Of a stretch of 6,263 nt of DNA, positions 5,464 to 6,263 are shown in pieces (position 1 is the first letter of the stretch; the number at the start of each line of letters is the position of its first letter). Below the pieces are notes generated by a model, which had not been told where the DNA came from, did no database searches, and saw nothing but the letters and a program-made list of their open reading frames with translations. The DNA is from Allobutyricicoccus pentlandensis (GTDB lineage Bacteria > Bacillota > Clostridia > Oscillospirales > QAMX01), in contig CAJFPH010000127.1 in the NCBI GenBank assembly GCA_904398645.1, positions 1 through 6,263 of the forward strand, read 5' to 3'. Both the position numbers and the translations under genes were made by a program.

Positions 5464-6263
5464 ATGGAAAATCAGTTGGTGTTGGTGCTGGATTTTGGCG
5501 GGCAGTACAAGGAGCTCATCGCCCGGCGCGTGCGCGAATGCAAGGTTCTTTCACAAATTAAGCGCGGCGACTTACCGATTGAGGAAATCCGTGCGCTGTC
5601 TCCCATTGGTATCATTTTGACCGGAGGACCCGACAGCGTTTACTGCGATGGAGCGCCGCGCTGCAATCCCGCACTCTTCGACTTGGGAATTCCCGTTCTC
5701 GGTATTTGCTACGGTATCCAGCTTATGGCATATTCTACCGGCGGAATGGTAGCGCCCTGTGCTGTGAGCGAATACGGGCGTACGCCGGTTACAGTAGATG
5801 CAGATACTCCTCTTTTTGAAGGTCTGGAACCGCAGCAGATAGCCCTCATGAGCCATACAGATCAGATCAGTGCGTTGCCGGAGGGCTTTATTTCCATCGC
5901 GCATACCGAAAATTGTCCTAATGCAGCGATCTGGAATGCCGACAAACACCTCTTTGGAACACAATTTCATCCGGAAGTTGAAAATACTCCAAATGGAACG
6001 CAGATGATATATAATTTTCTTTATCGTGTGTGCGGCGCACGCGGAGACTATGACATGCGCGACGTTGAACAGCGTCTGCTCGCACAAATACGCACGCAAG
6101 TTGGACAGGAACATGTCATATTGGGTCTTTCAGGCGGCGTAGATTCATCCGTCTGTGCTGCGCTTCTGGCAAAAGCCATCCCTGATCAGCTCCATGCGAT
6201 TTTCGTTGATCATGGCCTTATGCGAAAAAATGAGGGAGATGAGGTGGAAGCGGCATTTCAAAA
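5464..6263 (+). CDS. guaA: GMP synthase (glutamine-hydrolysing), 5' part, cut by window end
   Basis: Makes GMP from XMP, ATP and glutamine, the last step of guanine nucleotide synthesis, in the cytoplasm. The visible 266 codons begin MENQLVLVLDFGGQYKELIA. They cover the whole class I glutamine amidotransferase domain: GGP oxyanion region at 54-56, nucleophile Cys82 in GICYGIQ, and His169 and Glu171 in FHPEVENT. They continue into the ATP-pyrophosphatase domain with the PP-loop SGGVDSS (223-229) and FVDHGLMRKNEGDEV. The remainder (rest of the synthetase and the dimerisation domain, a little under half of a usual GuaA) lies beyond the window; no frameshift is seen. The ATG has GGAGG (5452-5456) seven bases upstream. 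It is transcribed away from dapF and has its own promoter. Confidence 0.98.
   Translation, partial: MENQLVLVLDFGGQYKELIARRVRECKVLSQIKRGDLPIEEIRALSPIGIILTGGPDSVYCDGAPRCNPALFDLGIPVLGICYGIQLMAYSTGGMVAPCAVSEYGRTPVTVDADTPLFEGLEPQQIALMSHTDQISALPEGFISIAHTENCPNAAIWNADKHLFGTQFHPEVENTPNGTQMIYNFLYRVCGARGDYDMRDVEQRLLAQIRTQVGQEHVILGLSGGVDSSVCAALLAKAIPDQLHAIFVDHGLMRKNEGDEVEAAFQ

Noticed and set aside
5572..6114. Open frame of 180 codons on the minus strand, antisense to guaA
   Set aside because: It lies wholly within the clearly coding guaA frame, begins without a ribosome site and resembles no protein family.

Overview
The window looks like chromosomal DNA of a Gram-positive anaerobe, most likely a Clostridia-type Firmicute of moderate G+C. 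The evidence is the adjacent diaminopimelate genes dapF and dapL (the aminotransferase route to lysine and peptidoglycan precursor), DUF2812 and DUF1848 proteins that are typical of Clostridia, strong GGAGG ribosome binding sites and near-consensus sigma-A promoters. This assignment rests on protein families, not on any search. No mobile element, CRISPR array, tRNA or rRNA is visible.

Left part (1-2954). A DUF2812 membrane protein is read leftward from about 1273. A 178-base divergent intergenic region holds two back-to-back promoters, both with 17-base spacers and extended -10 elements. The rightward promoter carries a perfect inverted repeat exactly in its spacer, which looks like an operator. 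It drives a two-gene unit: a small zinc-ribbon, two-helix membrane protein (1452-1958) and, 24 bases further on, a DUF1848 protein (1983-2912). The C-terminus of the DUF1848 protein contains a textbook radical-SAM CX3CX2C motif. The unit ends in an 18-bp perfect hairpin that also serves the convergent dapL.

Middle part (2982-5151). dapF and dapL form a leftward operon with overlapping ends (17 bases, using a GTG start for dapL). DapL makes LL-diaminopimelate from tetrahydrodipicolinate and DapF epimerises it to meso-diaminopimelate, so the pair encodes the last two consecutive steps. The operon has a perfect consensus promoter (TTGACA, 17 bases, TATAAT). Between promoter and dapF lies a terminator-like hairpin with seven U residues and an overlapping alternative hairpin. 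This suggests transcription attenuation or a short promoter-proximal RNA.

Right part (5152-6263). A 312-base stretch without a recognised gene, carrying a probable promoter, precedes the 5' 266 codons of guaA (GMP synthetase), which runs off the window end. No purine riboswitch was recognised in front of it.

The most interesting items are the possibly permuted radical-SAM DUF1848 protein with its uncharacterised zinc-ribbon membrane partner, and the attenuator-like leader of dapF-dapL.
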